Shown piece by piece: positions 44,392 to 53,251 of a stretch of DNA of 64,000 nucleotides (positions are counted from its first letter, which is position 1; each line of letters begins with the position of its first letter). The notes below the pieces were generated by a model. That model was given only the letters and a program-made list of their open reading frames with translations. It was not told where the DNA came from and made no database searches. The translations under genes were made by a program, and so were the position numbers. This DNA comes from Nocardia australiensis (lineage in GTDB: Bacteria > Actinomycetota > Actinomycetes > Mycobacteriales > Mycobacteriaceae), in contig NZ_JAJFZM010000001.1 in the NCBI RefSeq assembly GCF_020733705.1, positions 2,170,001 to 2,234,000 on the forward strand. The letters run 5' to 3'.

Positions 44392-45111
44392 TTGAGGGTT
44401 ACCGTTGTTGTGCCGACCTACAACGAGCGGGAAAATCTGCCGGTTGCGGTGGAGCGGCTGACTGCGCTGCCAGTGCCCGACCTGCACGTGCTCGTGGTGG
44501 ATGACAATTCGCCGGACGGTACCGGTGAGGTCGCCGACAAGTTGTCGGCGGAGCTACCGAACGTTGTCGGTGTGCTGCATCGCACCGAGAAGGACGGATT
44601 GGGCCGGGCTTACATCGCCGGGATCACGCTCGCGCTGGACGAGGGCGCCGACGTGGTGATCCAGATGGACGCCGACCTGTCGCATCCGACCGAGGTGATT
44701 CCGGCGATGCTGGAGAAGCTGACCACTACCGATGCCGGCGTGGTGCTCGGCTCGCGCTACGTGCCCGGCGGGTCGACCGCCGCGGAGTGGAAGTGGTACC
44801 GCAAGGCGCTCTCGGCGTGGGCCAATTTCTATGTGAACCTGATTCTGCGGCTCGGCGTGAAGGACGCGACCGCGGGATTCAAGGCGTGGAAGGCCGATAC
44901 GTTGCGCGCGATCGACGTCGCGTCGATCCGCAGCAATGGCTATTCGTTCCAGGTCGAGATGAACTACCGGACGGTCAAGCAGGGCATTGCGATCGCCGAG
45001 GTACCGATCCGGTTCGAGGAGCGCACGATCGGCGCCTCCAAGATGAGCCTCAAGGTGCAGCTGGAGTCGGCGCTGATGCCATGGAAGCTGCTGTTCGGTC
45101 GCTCTGTGTAG
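44392..45111 (+). CDS. ppm1: Polyprenol monophosphomannose synthase (GT2 family)
   Basis: Transfers mannose from GDP-mannose to polyprenyl phosphate, the donor for lipomannan and protein mannosylation. 239 aa, the catalytic (D2-type) domain only: VVPTYNERENLP, VVDDNSPDGTGEV, DXD motif in QMDADLSHPTEV and GSRYVPGG. TTG start at 44392 with GGAGGG 7 bp upstream; a GTG at 44371 is possible. The acyltransferase (Lnt-like) domain fused in M. tuberculosis Ppm1 is not present here. Confidence 0.87.
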   Translation: MRVTVVVPTYNERENLPVAVERLTALPVPDLHVLVVDDNSPDGTGEVADKLSAELPNVVGVLHRTEKDGLGRAYIAGITLALDEGADVVIQMDADLSHPTEVIPAMLEKLTTTDAGVVLGSRYVPGGSTAAEWKWYRKALSAWANFYVNLILRLGVKDATAGFKAWKADTLRAIDVASIRSNGYSFQVEMNYRTVKQGIAIAEVPIRFEERTIGASKMSLKVQLESALMPWKLLFGRSV

Positions 45112-45146
45112 CGAACGACATTTGTCGTCGTGTGGTGCTCGCGTCG

Positions 45147-46646
45147 TCAGCTCGCGTCCGGTTCCGGCCAGTTCAAGAGAGTCTCCAGATAGAGCCGCCG
45201 AACCGACTCGACCTCATCATCCATATCGTCGGGCGACCAGCCGCTCACATCGATGGGTTCCAGAATGGCGACGTCGACGGTTCCTTTGCGCGCGATCATC
45301 GAATCACGCCAAGCGATTTCACCCGCGTTGCGGATCACCACCGGTATCACCGGCACGCCTGCCTGTAACGCGATATGGAATGCGCCTTTCTTGAACGGTA
45401 GTGGGCCTGGTGTATAGGAGCGGTGACCTTCGGGGGCGATGGCGATCGACAGACCACCACGCAGCGTTTCCACCACCGGCGCCAGCGCGGCCTTCGCACG
45501 CTCGGTATTCGAGCGGTCGATGAACGTCACACCGACGAATCGCATCAGCGGGCCGAAGATCGGATTGCGGGTCAGCTCCTTTTTGCCGATGCCGGTTACG
45601 CCACCCTCCAGAACCCTCGGCACGATGATGACGTCGAATTGGCTTTGATGATTGAAAAGGAAGACGGCCGGGCGGGGTGCGCGAGCATGCGCCGCGCCGG
45701 ACAACCGGATTCGCACTCCGATGACACGCAGGGTGGCCCGCGTCGCATACGCCATCAGCCCGTCGGCCATTTCGCGACGCTGCCTGGTGTAGGACTTGGC
45801 CACGACACCGAGGGTGGCACCGCCGAGGAGCGCGGCGAATCCGGCGTAGGTCCGCACGTAATCGCCGAGCCCGGGTGCCTGCCTCGCCCGGAAGGAGACG
45901 GTCGGCCAATCCTGTTCGGCGGCGAACATGCCGAGCCGTCGATCGGGGTTCACCGGGATCGGATTACCGACGAGCGACAGCAGCGGTACGTCGGCGACGG
46001 TATTGGTGTAGGCGTAACTGCGGCCGAGATCGATACCGTTGGTGGCGGCGAAACCGCGCACGGCGTCGGCTTTGCCATTGCGCCACAGCGTTTTTCCCTC
46101 GACATATCCAGTCAGGGTGCCCTCGCTGGTCGCCATCGACGTGCACAGCACGTGCTCGATGCCGAGCGCGGCAGCCGCGGGCGCGACCTGGAATCGGGTC
46201 AGCGAACTGGCCAGGATGACGGTATGCCCGGCGGCCTCATGGGTCCGGATGAGCTGCCACGCTTCGGGATACAGATGTCCATAGATGGCGCGGCGGAATA
46301 GCTGTGCGCCGAGTTCGTCCAGGTCGGCCTCGTTCCGGCCGGCCAGCGCTCGAGTGGTCAGTTGTAGGAAGCGCTCGAACTGGCCGTCGGTGAGTCCATT
46401 GCGAATGCCCCCGAGCAGGGTGGCCGACGCGGTCCGCGCCGCGCCTGGCCGAAAGACTCGCTTGCGCAACGAGGGGTGGGTGAAACCGTCGACAATGGTG
46501 CCACCGAAGTCGAATACCGCGGCGATCTCGGCGCCCTGCGGTCCCGATCGAATTGCGGCGAGTACGGATTCGAGATCCGAGTCGATGGCCGCGCGTCGCG
46601 GCTGCCGCGCCGTCGCGGTGGGCGCGGTGTCATCCGGTTGGGCCAT
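45147..46646 (-). CDS. plsC: HAD-like / 1-acylglycerol-3-phosphate acyltransferase fusion (PlsC)
   Basis: Second acylation in phospholipid synthesis (lysophosphatidate to phosphatidate). Residues 40-250 form a HAD-IB-like domain and 290-499 an AGPAT domain with HX4D (NHQSQFD), GVTFIDRSN, IAPEGHRS and VPVIPVVIRN. HAD motif I reads FDFGGT (Asp46-Phe-Gly48), so the second catalytic Asp is Gly and phosphatase activity is doubtful. Its ATG overlaps the plsB stop by one base (TGATG). Same pairing as Rv2483c-Rv2482c. Confidence 0.9.
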   Translation of the reverse strand: MAQPDDTAPTATARQPRRAAIDSDLESVLAAIRSGPQGAEIAAVFDFGGTIVDGFTHPSLRKRVFRPGAARTASATLLGGIRNGLTDGQFERFLQLTTRALAGRNEADLDELGAQLFRRAIYGHLYPEAWQLIRTHEAAGHTVILASSLTRFQVAPAAAALGIEHVLCTSMATSEGTLTGYVEGKTLWRNGKADAVRGFAATNGIDLGRSYAYTNTVADVPLLSLVGNPIPVNPDRRLGMFAAEQDWPTVSFRARQAPGLGDYVRTYAGFAALLGGATLGVVAKSYTRQRREMADGLMAYATRATLRVIGVRIRLSGAAHARAPRPAVFLFNHQSQFDVIIVPRVLEGGVTGIGKKELTRNPIFGPLMRFVGVTFIDRSNTERAKAALAPVVETLRGGLSIAIAPEGHRSYTPGPLPFKKGAFHIALQAGVPVIPVVIRNAGEIAWRDSMIARKGTVDVAILEPIDVSGWSPDDMDDEVESVRRLYLETLLNWPEPDAS

Positions 46647-49102
46647 CACGGCTCCCGCACCAGCCGGTTGGACGGATCCAACGACGCGGCCTGCGAGATG
46701 CGGGTTCCGATGGTGCGCAGCCGGTCGGCGAATTCGATTCTGCACTCGGACAATTCGGCCCTGAGCTCGGCGGAGTCCGGTCCGACGGGTGCGAGCAACC
46801 CGTGATTGTCCGCGAGTTTCAATGCGCTGGTGAACAGTTCGATGGATACCGATTCGGGGCTGTGCAGCCGCTGTTGCAGCATCATCTGTTTGCCGACCGC
46901 GACGCATTCCGCGATGAACTGTTTTCGATCGATTTCTTCGACGGGATCCCTGGCGGCCAGCCGTTCGGCCACCACCAGCTGCGCGTCGAAGAACGAACGC
47001 AGGGTGCGGTGCGCCATCATGAATCCGGACGCGGTGAGTTTGGCCAGGACGTCCTCGCCGAAGGTGTCGGCCCGCGTGTGGCTGTGCCAATCCGGGTCGA
47101 CCAGCAGCATTTCCGCGGTCAGCTGGGCCGCGAACTCCACCCGTTTGGGGAAGAAGAAGTCGAACTTCAATAGATCGCGAAGGCGGAAAGCCTCGTCCCA
47201 CCCGGCTTTGAGCTGATCCGGCGCGGGGGCGTCGAGGGCGGACAGAATGGACAGTTCGAGAATCGCCCTGTTGATGAACCAGTGTACGGCGCTATTGCGA
47301 TAGAACGCGGCCTCCAGGTGTGCGCCTGCCTCGATCGAGTAAACCGGTTCCAGCCCACCGCGATAGACGGTGACCACCTTGGCCAGCGACAGTTGTTCCA
47401 GGACCACCGCGAGACTCTGATCATCGCGTAGTGCGTCGAGTTCGCCGTGCGGCAGATCGCGCTTCTCGATATAGCTCAATACCGGGGCGAGCACGGAACG
47501 AACCTCGCCGAGGGTGAGGGCGCGCTCGTGCACGCCGAGCAGCGCGAGGGTGGCCAATGCGTTGACCGTGACCGGGGTGACCGCATTGATGCCGACCGCG
47601 ACCTCGAAGGCGAGCCGCTGTACCGCTAAGCGCTCCTGCTCGCCGACCGCGTCCGCGCCGGCGTCGCCAGGCTCGGGCTCGGTGGGCTCGGTGCGATGCA
47701 GCGGTATCGACAGCGGCGGTGCGATGAGCGGATCACCATGTGCGGCGAGTCGATCGCGCGCCGAAAGCGGTTCACCGAAGCGAACATAGACGCGCCCGGC
47801 CGAATGCTGCTGGCTACGAACATAACGTGCCAGCCAGGCCAGACCCTCGGGCTTCTTCTTCCCGTCCACCTGTTCGGTGGCGATGGCGCCCAACTCGTTG
47901 AGCCGCTCGTAGGTGATCGACACCGGAATCAGCATGACGTCGTCGATGCGATTCGAACGGACCGCGGCGGCAAGGTAATTCAACAGCCCGTAGCGCGGCG
48001 GTCGCAATTTGCCGGTGCGGGTGCGGCCGCCCTCGAAATACCACTCCAGGTTGAAGCGTTTGGCGAGCAGGTAGGCGAAGTACTCCTCGACCACCGCCTT
48101 GTACACCTCGTCGTCGCCGAAGCTGCGCCGGATGAAGACGGTGCCGGTGCGCCGAGCGATCGGGCCCATCGGCCAGAAGCTGAGATTGGCACCGCCGATC
48201 ACGTGGTTCGGCGGAAAGTCATTGCGGGCCAATACATCGCCGAGTACGAAAGCGTCGACGTAGGAGCGGTGCGAGGGCAGGAAGACTAGCGGATAGCGAC
48301 GGTTGAGCGCCCGCAACGCGGTCAACCCGGACTCCTCGGTGTCCACCTTCCAGGTGGAGGCGTGTACCGGCCGCATCGCCTGGGTGAACAGGTCGGAGAC
48401 CAGTCGGCTCTGCGCGGCCACGAGTTCACGCAACGCCTTCTCCGCGCGCCGGTACACCTCATGCTGGTTGGCGCCGATCTGGTCGGCGATGAGGTCGAGG
48501 CGCAGCAGGAAAGCGGGTGAGTCGAGGATCTCCTCGGCCACCAGCCTCGGCACCTTGTACCGATCGCCGATTACGTTGCGCTCGGCGCGCTCGAGGGCGA
48601 CCACCGCGGCGCGCACGATGGCGCGGGCGAACGGCTCCGCGGTGCCCGTGGTCAATAGCGCTGCGGCCTCCGGGTTGTTGGCCCGTAGCTCGCTGAGTAG
48701 GGCAGGCGCCCCGGTCAGTACCACGTGCCGGTCCGGGGATTTGCCGATGAGCCTGCGCTGGGCCAGCGCGTGCGGCTTGCGAGGATTACTCAGCAAGGCA
48801 AGGTCGGCGAAGGTGACTCGGCGGACTCCGTCCCGTTCGGGCGGCAGCCACAACACCCGCACCGGGAGGACGAGCGGATCGTCATGACGCCCGACCAGCC
48901 GGGTGGCGATGGCATCGGAGTCGAGGTCGAGCTGCGTGACGGGTACGTCGATACCGAGTTCGCCGACCAGGCCACCATCGGTCAGCCAGGCGCCGATGAG
49001 CCCGCGCTCCACTCTCGATCCGGCGTCGACAAGGGCAACCACCGACCTCGGTGTCGTTGCTCGCTGAGCCGGCGCGGGTGAGTCCCCGCGGTGATCGATC
49101 AT
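46646..49102 (-). CDS. plsB: Glycerol-3-phosphate 1-O-acyltransferase
   Basis: First step of phospholipid and triacylglycerol synthesis at the membrane. 818 aa, the PlsB2 type: HX4D in LPSHRSYVD, GAIARRTGTVFIRR-like block (IARRTGTVFIRRSFGD), YFEGGRTRTGKL and MLIPVSITYER, followed by the long C-terminal domain typical of PlsB. Translationally coupled to plsC downstream. Divergent from the DUF2127 gene. Confidence 0.93.
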   Translation of the reverse strand: MIDHRGDSPAPAQRATTPRSVVALVDAGSRVERGLIGAWLTDGGLVGELGIDVPVTQLDLDSDAIATRLVGRHDDPLVLPVRVLWLPPERDGVRRVTFADLALLSNPRKPHALAQRRLIGKSPDRHVVLTGAPALLSELRANNPEAAALLTTGTAEPFARAIVRAAVVALERAERNVIGDRYKVPRLVAEEILDSPAFLLRLDLIADQIGANQHEVYRRAEKALRELVAAQSRLVSDLFTQAMRPVHASTWKVDTEESGLTALRALNRRYPLVFLPSHRSYVDAFVLGDVLARNDFPPNHVIGGANLSFWPMGPIARRTGTVFIRRSFGDDEVYKAVVEEYFAYLLAKRFNLEWYFEGGRTRTGKLRPPRYGLLNYLAAAVRSNRIDDVMLIPVSITYERLNELGAIATEQVDGKKKPEGLAWLARYVRSQQHSAGRVYVRFGEPLSARDRLAAHGDPLIAPPLSIPLHRTEPTEPEPGDAGADAVGEQERLAVQRLAFEVAVGINAVTPVTVNALATLALLGVHERALTLGEVRSVLAPVLSYIEKRDLPHGELDALRDDQSLAVVLEQLSLAKVVTVYRGGLEPVYSIEAGAHLEAAFYRNSAVHWFINRAILELSILSALDAPAPDQLKAGWDEAFRLRDLLKFDFFFPKRVEFAAQLTAEMLLVDPDWHSHTRADTFGEDVLAKLTASGFMMAHRTLRSFFDAQLVVAERLAARDPVEEIDRKQFIAECVAVGKQMMLQQRLHSPESVSIELFTSALKLADNHGLLAPVGPDSAELRAELSECRIEFADRLRTIGTRISQAASLDPSNRLVREP

Positions 49103-49224
49103 GTCTGAATCCCTCCGTAACTGACGGTCTTCCTATTGAAGCCCGCCAGGGGATTCCGCGCAGGAACTCCGGCACGCGAGTTGCCGGCGTGCTGCTATCT
49201 CGTGAATCGAACTAGGCTGCGCGC

Positions 49225-49989
49225 ATGGATTGGGCGCTGCGCGCGTGCGGTTGGCGCGGTCACTACACCTACGCGCCGGACGAAGCGCAATTGCGGGATC
49301 GGCTGTCGGTCGACACCGTTGCGGGACAAGCATGGCGTTGCCTGCGTTGCGGCACCTTCGTGCCCGGCGACCCGGTTGGCTCAGGGCCTGCCGATCATGC
49401 ACCGGAGGTCCCGCGTGGGCGGCTGCTGCGGGATCGATGGCTGATGCGGGCGTTGGCGATCGAGCGGTTGCTGCGCGGTTTATTGCTGGTGCTGGCAGCC
49501 GTCGTAGTCTTCGAATTCCGTTCCTCGCGCGAGACCATGCGTGCGGCGTTCGACAAGGATGAGCCGCTGCTGCGGCCCTTCGCCGATCAGATCGGGTGGG
49601 ACATCGATCGATCCAAGCTCGTGCGTCTGGCCGGTGAGGCGTTCGATCTTTCGAATACGGCACTGATGTGGATCGCGATCGCCATCCTTGGTTACGCGGG
49701 TTTGCAGGTGATCGAGGCGGTCGGATTGTGGCTGGTGAAGCGCTGGGGCGAGTATTTCTCGGCCGTCGCGACCAGCATCTTCCTGCCTTTGGAGATCTAC
49801 GAACTGACCGAGAAGATCACCGCGCTGCGGATTGTGGCGCTGGTCATCAATATCGCCGCTGTGGTCTGGCTGGTCTACAGCAAGCGGCTGTTCGGATTGC
49901 GCGGCGGCGGGGCGGCGTATCACGCCGAACACCATGCGGAAAGTCTGCTGAGCGTCGAGCGTTCCGCGATCGCGGTGCCTACTCAGTGA
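49225..49989 (+). CDS. DUF2127 family membrane protein
   Basis: 254 aa. N-terminal soluble part with a zinc-knuckle-like CLRCGTFVPGD (Cys39, Cys42), then a membrane domain of about four spans (LLRGLLLVLAAVVVF; ALMWIAIAILGYAGLQVI; AVATSIFLPLEIY; IVALVINIAAVVWLVY). DUF2127 function is unknown. ATG at 49225; no clear operon partner. Confidence 0.8.
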   Translation: MDWALRACGWRGHYTYAPDEAQLRDRLSVDTVAGQAWRCLRCGTFVPGDPVGSGPADHAPEVPRGRLLRDRWLMRALAIERLLRGLLLVLAAVVVFEFRSSRETMRAAFDKDEPLLRPFADQIGWDIDRSKLVRLAGEAFDLSNTALMWIAIAILGYAGLQVIEAVGLWLVKRWGEYFSAVATSIFLPLEIYELTEKITALRIVALVINIAAVVWLVYSKRLFGLRGGGAAYHAEHHAESLLSVERSAIAVPTQ

Positions 49990-50036
49990 CGCGGTGACCG
50001 GCCATCGCTGTGGCTCTCGGCACAGTCGCAGCGTAG

Positions 50037-50055
50037 TCAGGTAATGCTAACCTTA
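50037..50055 (+). promoter_or_regulatory. IdeR/DtxR-type iron box 1 of mbtI
   Basis: TCAGGTAATGCTAACCTTA matches the iron-box consensus TTAGGTTAGGCTAACCTAA at about 15 of 19 positions. It lies 38 bp before the mbtI start codon. Confidence 0.75.
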
Positions 50056-50065
50056 CTCACTAAAG

Positions 50066-50084
50066 TTAGGTCAGCATTACCTTG
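50066..50084 (+). promoter_or_regulatory. IdeR/DtxR-type iron box 2 of mbtI
   Basis: TTAGGTCAGCATTACCTTG matches the consensus at about 14 of 19 positions and ends at the ribosome-binding site. With box 1 it forms a larger inverted repeat (GGTAATGCT / AGCATTACC). Confidence 0.75.
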
Positions 50085-50092
50085 GAGGATCG

Positions 50093-51403
50093 TTGTCGAC
50101 CACGGAGCGCTTGCGCGTTGAATATGTGACCGATCCGGCGGCAGCGATGTCCCGGCTGGCGGCGGCGGACCGGTTCGGCGAGTACGTGATGTACGAGCGT
50201 CCCGGCGAATGGGTGTTCGCGGCGGACCCGCTCGGCAGCGTGGAACTGGACGCCGACGAACTGCGGGTGGTCTGGGCAGGCCGGACTACCACGAGCGGGT
50301 GGAAGGGCAGCCCGGCGGGCGTGCTCGATCGTGCGCTCGATACCTTGCCGTTGGGCGGGCGGCAGGCATACGGCTGGATCGGATTCGAATTCTGTGCGTG
50401 GGCGCTGGATGCCACCGCGCATCTGCATCCGCGAACAGCGCTGGCGCACTTGATGATCCCGCGCATCGAAGTGCGGGTCGGCGAGTTCGGCATTCGCATC
50501 TCCGGAGCCACGCCCGCTGAGACCTGCGATATTCATGACCTCATCGCGGCCTCGCAGGAGAGCGAACTGCCGCGGGCGCATCCGACCGATATCCGCCTCG
50601 ATCCCACCGGATACCGCGACCGAGTCGCCGAGGCGGTGGACGAAATCCGTTCGGGCCGTTACCAGAAGGTCATTCTGTCCAGGAAGGTCGATTTGCCGTT
50701 CGCGGTGGACGTGCCCGCGACCTACCGGCTCGGCCGGGCGGCCAATACCCCCGCCCGGTCATTTTTGCTGCGGCTCGGTGGGCTGGAGGCGGCGGGATTC
50801 AGCCCGGAGCTGGTCGCCTCGGTGGACGCCGACCGCGTCGTCACCACCGAACCGCTCGCGGGTACCCGTGCCTTCGGTTTCGGCCCCGATATCGACATGG
50901 CGGCTCGCGCCGATCTGCTGACCGATCCCAAAGAGATTGTTGAGCACGCAATTTCGGTACAAACATCGTTTGCGGAGATCAGCGCGGTCGCGGCTGTCGG
51001 CACGCCCGCCGTCTCGGACTTCATGGCGGTGCGCGAACGCGGCAGCGTCCAGCATCTCGCATCAACGGTGCGCGGCCGGCTCGCCGCCGACCGTTCCAGC
51101 TGGGACGCGCTGGAGACGCTGTTCCCTTCGGTGACCGCCTCCGGTATCCCCAAACGCGCCGGCGTCGACTCGATCTTCCGGCTCGACGGCGCACCGCGCG
51201 GCCTGTATTCCGGTGCGGTGGTGACGATTTCGCCTACCGGCATGATGGAAGCCACCCTGGTGCTCCGCGCGGTCTATCAGACAACCGAGGGCGCCTGGCT
51301 GCGCGCGGGTGCGGGCATTGTCGGACAATCCCGCCCGGATCGGGAGTTCGAGGAGACCTGCGAAAAGCTCGGCAGCATCGCGCCGTACGTGGTCAAGGCG
51401 TAA
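50093..51403 (+). CDS. mbtI: Salicylate synthase (MbtI/NbtS type)
   Basis: Chorismate to isochorismate and then to salicylate plus pyruvate, giving the aryl cap of mycobactin/nocobactin siderophores. 436 aa chorismate-binding enzyme: YQKVILSRKVDLPF, ELVASVDADRVVTTEPLAGTRA, TDPKEIVEHAISV, FMAVRERGSVQHLASTVRG and SPTGMMEATLVLRAVY. TTG start with TGGAGGA 5 bp upstream. Two iron boxes over the promoter imply repression by IdeR in high iron. A non-lyase isochorismate synthase is the alternative. Confidence 0.92.
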   Translation: MSTTERLRVEYVTDPAAAMSRLAAADRFGEYVMYERPGEWVFAADPLGSVELDADELRVVWAGRTTTSGWKGSPAGVLDRALDTLPLGGRQAYGWIGFEFCAWALDATAHLHPRTALAHLMIPRIEVRVGEFGIRISGATPAETCDIHDLIAASQESELPRAHPTDIRLDPTGYRDRVAEAVDEIRSGRYQKVILSRKVDLPFAVDVPATYRLGRAANTPARSFLLRLGGLEAAGFSPELVASVDADRVVTTEPLAGTRAFGFGPDIDMAARADLLTDPKEIVEHAISVQTSFAEISAVAAVGTPAVSDFMAVRERGSVQHLASTVRGRLAADRSSWDALETLFPSVTASGIPKRAGVDSIFRLDGAPRGLYSGAVVTISPTGMMEATLVLRAVYQTTEGAWLRAGAGIVGQSRPDREFEETCEKLGSIAPYVVKA

Positions 51404-51442
51404 CGCGTCCGGCTACCTTCGACTGAAGAGGGTTCGCCTGAA

Positions 51443-51475
51443 GAGGCCCGGCCGAGTTCGTATCGGCCGGGCCTC
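51443..51475. terminator. Bidirectional terminator between mbtI and mbtA
   Basis: Perfect 13-bp stem GAGGCCCGGCCGA / TCGGCCGGGCCTC (51443-51455, 51463-51475), loop GTTCGTA, between convergent genes. Confidence 0.75.
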
Positions 51476-51487
51476 CCGCGTGCGTCG

Positions 51488-53119
51488 TCAGAATTCGGCG
51501 CGCAGTGCCTTCTTGTCGATCTTGCCGACGGCGGTGATGGGCAGCGTTTCAGCGAAGCGCAGCAGGTCGGGGAGCTTATAGGTGGCCAGACCGCGATCGA
51601 TGAGAAAGGTCTTGATCTCGGCGAGCGTCGGTGTGGTGTCCGCGACCACCAGTATCACGCAGACCTTTTCGCCGAGTGCGGCGTCGGGCAGGCCGACGGC
51701 CGCGGCGTGGCGGACGGCCGGGTGGGCGAGGAGATGTTCTTCCAGTTCGTCGCAGGAGATGTTTTCGCCACCGCGATTGATGACGTCCTTGAGGCGGCCG
51801 GAGACGATCAGGTGGCCGCTCGGCAGGCGACGGACCAGGTCGCCGCTGCGGTAGTAGCCGTCGGGGGTGAAGGCGCGGGCATTGTGTTCAGGGGCGCGAT
51901 AGTAGCCAAGAATTGTGTAGGGGCCCTTGGTGAGTAGTTCGCCTTCGGCACCGGGCTCGACGTCGTTGCCGTCGGCGTCGACAACGCGGACCTCATCGGC
52001 GGGGGAGAGCGGTCGGCCCTGGCTCGTGCATACGATGTCGGCCGGGTCGTCGAGACGGGTGTAGTTGAGCAGGCCCTCGGCCATGCCGAATACCTGCTGT
52101 AACTTCGCGCCGAGTGCGGGTTCGACATCGCGTGCGTTGACCTCGGCCAACCGGGCGCCACCGACCTGAAGCAACCGCAGCGATTCGAGATCGGCATCCT
52201 CCCATTCGGTTGCCGCACACCATAGTTGGGCCAGCGGTGGAACCACAGCGGTCACCGTGACCCGGTGCCGCTCTATCACGGCGAAGGCGCTCTCCGGGCT
52301 CGGGTCGGTCAGGAACGCGATCGCACCGCCGACACCGATGGTGCCGAGGATGCCCGGGCACGACAGTGGAAAGTTGTGTGCCGCGGGAAGTGTCGCGAGG
52401 TAGACATCGCTCTCGGTCAGTTCGCACACCTTGGCGCTTGCGGTGGCGTTATAGACGTAGTCGTCGTGGGTGCGGGCGATCAGCTTAGGCAGGCCGGTCG
52501 TGCCGCCGGATACCAGCATCAGCGCGATATCGCTCGGATCGATCGCCGGAAGCGAATTGCCGGCGCGCGGAATCGAGTTCAGGTCGGTGAAGGTTCCGGG
52601 GTCACCGAGCACCAGCACATGGCGGAGTGTGGAGACCGACAGCTCGACCGTCGCCGCCAACTCGCGGTAATCGAAGTCGCCGAGCCGGTCGGCAATGAGG
52701 TAGGCGACCGCGCCGGAAAGCTCGGCGAGATGTTCGATTTCGGCTCGGCGGTGTGCGGGCAGGGCGAGAACCGGGATGATGCCCGCGCGCAGCAACCCGA
52801 ACAGCACGGTCGCGAATTCGGGGACGTTCGGCAGTTGTACGACTACTCGATCGCCAGGCTCGATGCCGAGCGCGAGCAGGCCGTGTGCCATGCGGTCCGC
52901 ATCGGAATCCAGTACGGCGTAGGTGCGCACGGTGTCGCCATCCAGCAGTGCGGGGCGTTGCGGGTGGTGACGCGCCGTTTCACGCAGGAGGTCACCGAGC
53001 GGGCGACCTGTCCAGTAACCCGCGGCGCGGAAGGTTTCCGCGGCGGCATCGGGGAAGGGGGCATAGCCGTCGCGATGGGAGGTGGGCGTGGGGGCTGTCG
53101 AAGTCACGGTCTGCCTCAC
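51488..53119 (-). CDS. mbtA: Salicyl-AMP ligase (MbtA type)
   Basis: Activates salicylate as the adenylate and loads it on the aryl carrier domain of the NRPS next door. 543 aa ANL fold: LMLVSGGTTGLPKLIARTHDDY, FGMAEGLLNYTRLDD, YYRSGDLVRRLPSG, RLKDVINRGGENIS and catalytic Lys in ITAVGKIDKKAL; LPAAHNFPLSCPG is typical of aryl-acid ligases (DhbE/MbtA). GTG start; divergent from the NRPS with a shared iron box between them. Confidence 0.92.
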   Translation of the reverse strand: MRQTVTSTAPTPTSHRDGYAPFPDAAAETFRAAGYWTGRPLGDLLRETARHHPQRPALLDGDTVRTYAVLDSDADRMAHGLLALGIEPGDRVVVQLPNVPEFATVLFGLLRAGIIPVLALPAHRRAEIEHLAELSGAVAYLIADRLGDFDYRELAATVELSVSTLRHVLVLGDPGTFTDLNSIPRAGNSLPAIDPSDIALMLVSGGTTGLPKLIARTHDDYVYNATASAKVCELTESDVYLATLPAAHNFPLSCPGILGTIGVGGAIAFLTDPSPESAFAVIERHRVTVTAVVPPLAQLWCAATEWEDADLESLRLLQVGGARLAEVNARDVEPALGAKLQQVFGMAEGLLNYTRLDDPADIVCTSQGRPLSPADEVRVVDADGNDVEPGAEGELLTKGPYTILGYYRAPEHNARAFTPDGYYRSGDLVRRLPSGHLIVSGRLKDVINRGGENISCDELEEHLLAHPAVRHAAAVGLPDAALGEKVCVILVVADTTPTLAEIKTFLIDRGLATYKLPDLLRFAETLPITAVGKIDKKALRAEF

Positions 53120-53158
53120 GGGTCTCGAAGATGTACTGAATGATTAGGGTCTCATAAG

Positions 53159-53177
53159 GAAGGTTAGGCAACCCTAT
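53159..53177. promoter_or_regulatory. Iron box in the mbtA/mbtB divergent promoter
   Basis: GAAGGTTAGGCAACCCTAT matches the IdeR consensus at about 14 of 19 positions. It lies midway between the two divergent start codons (132 bp apart) and could repress both. Confidence 0.7.
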
Positions 53178-53251
53178 CTCAATTTGATAGGCTACCGCCG
53201 AGCAGTCTCGATCCGCCGAATACGGTGGCAACCAAGGAGCGACAGCGGCGT

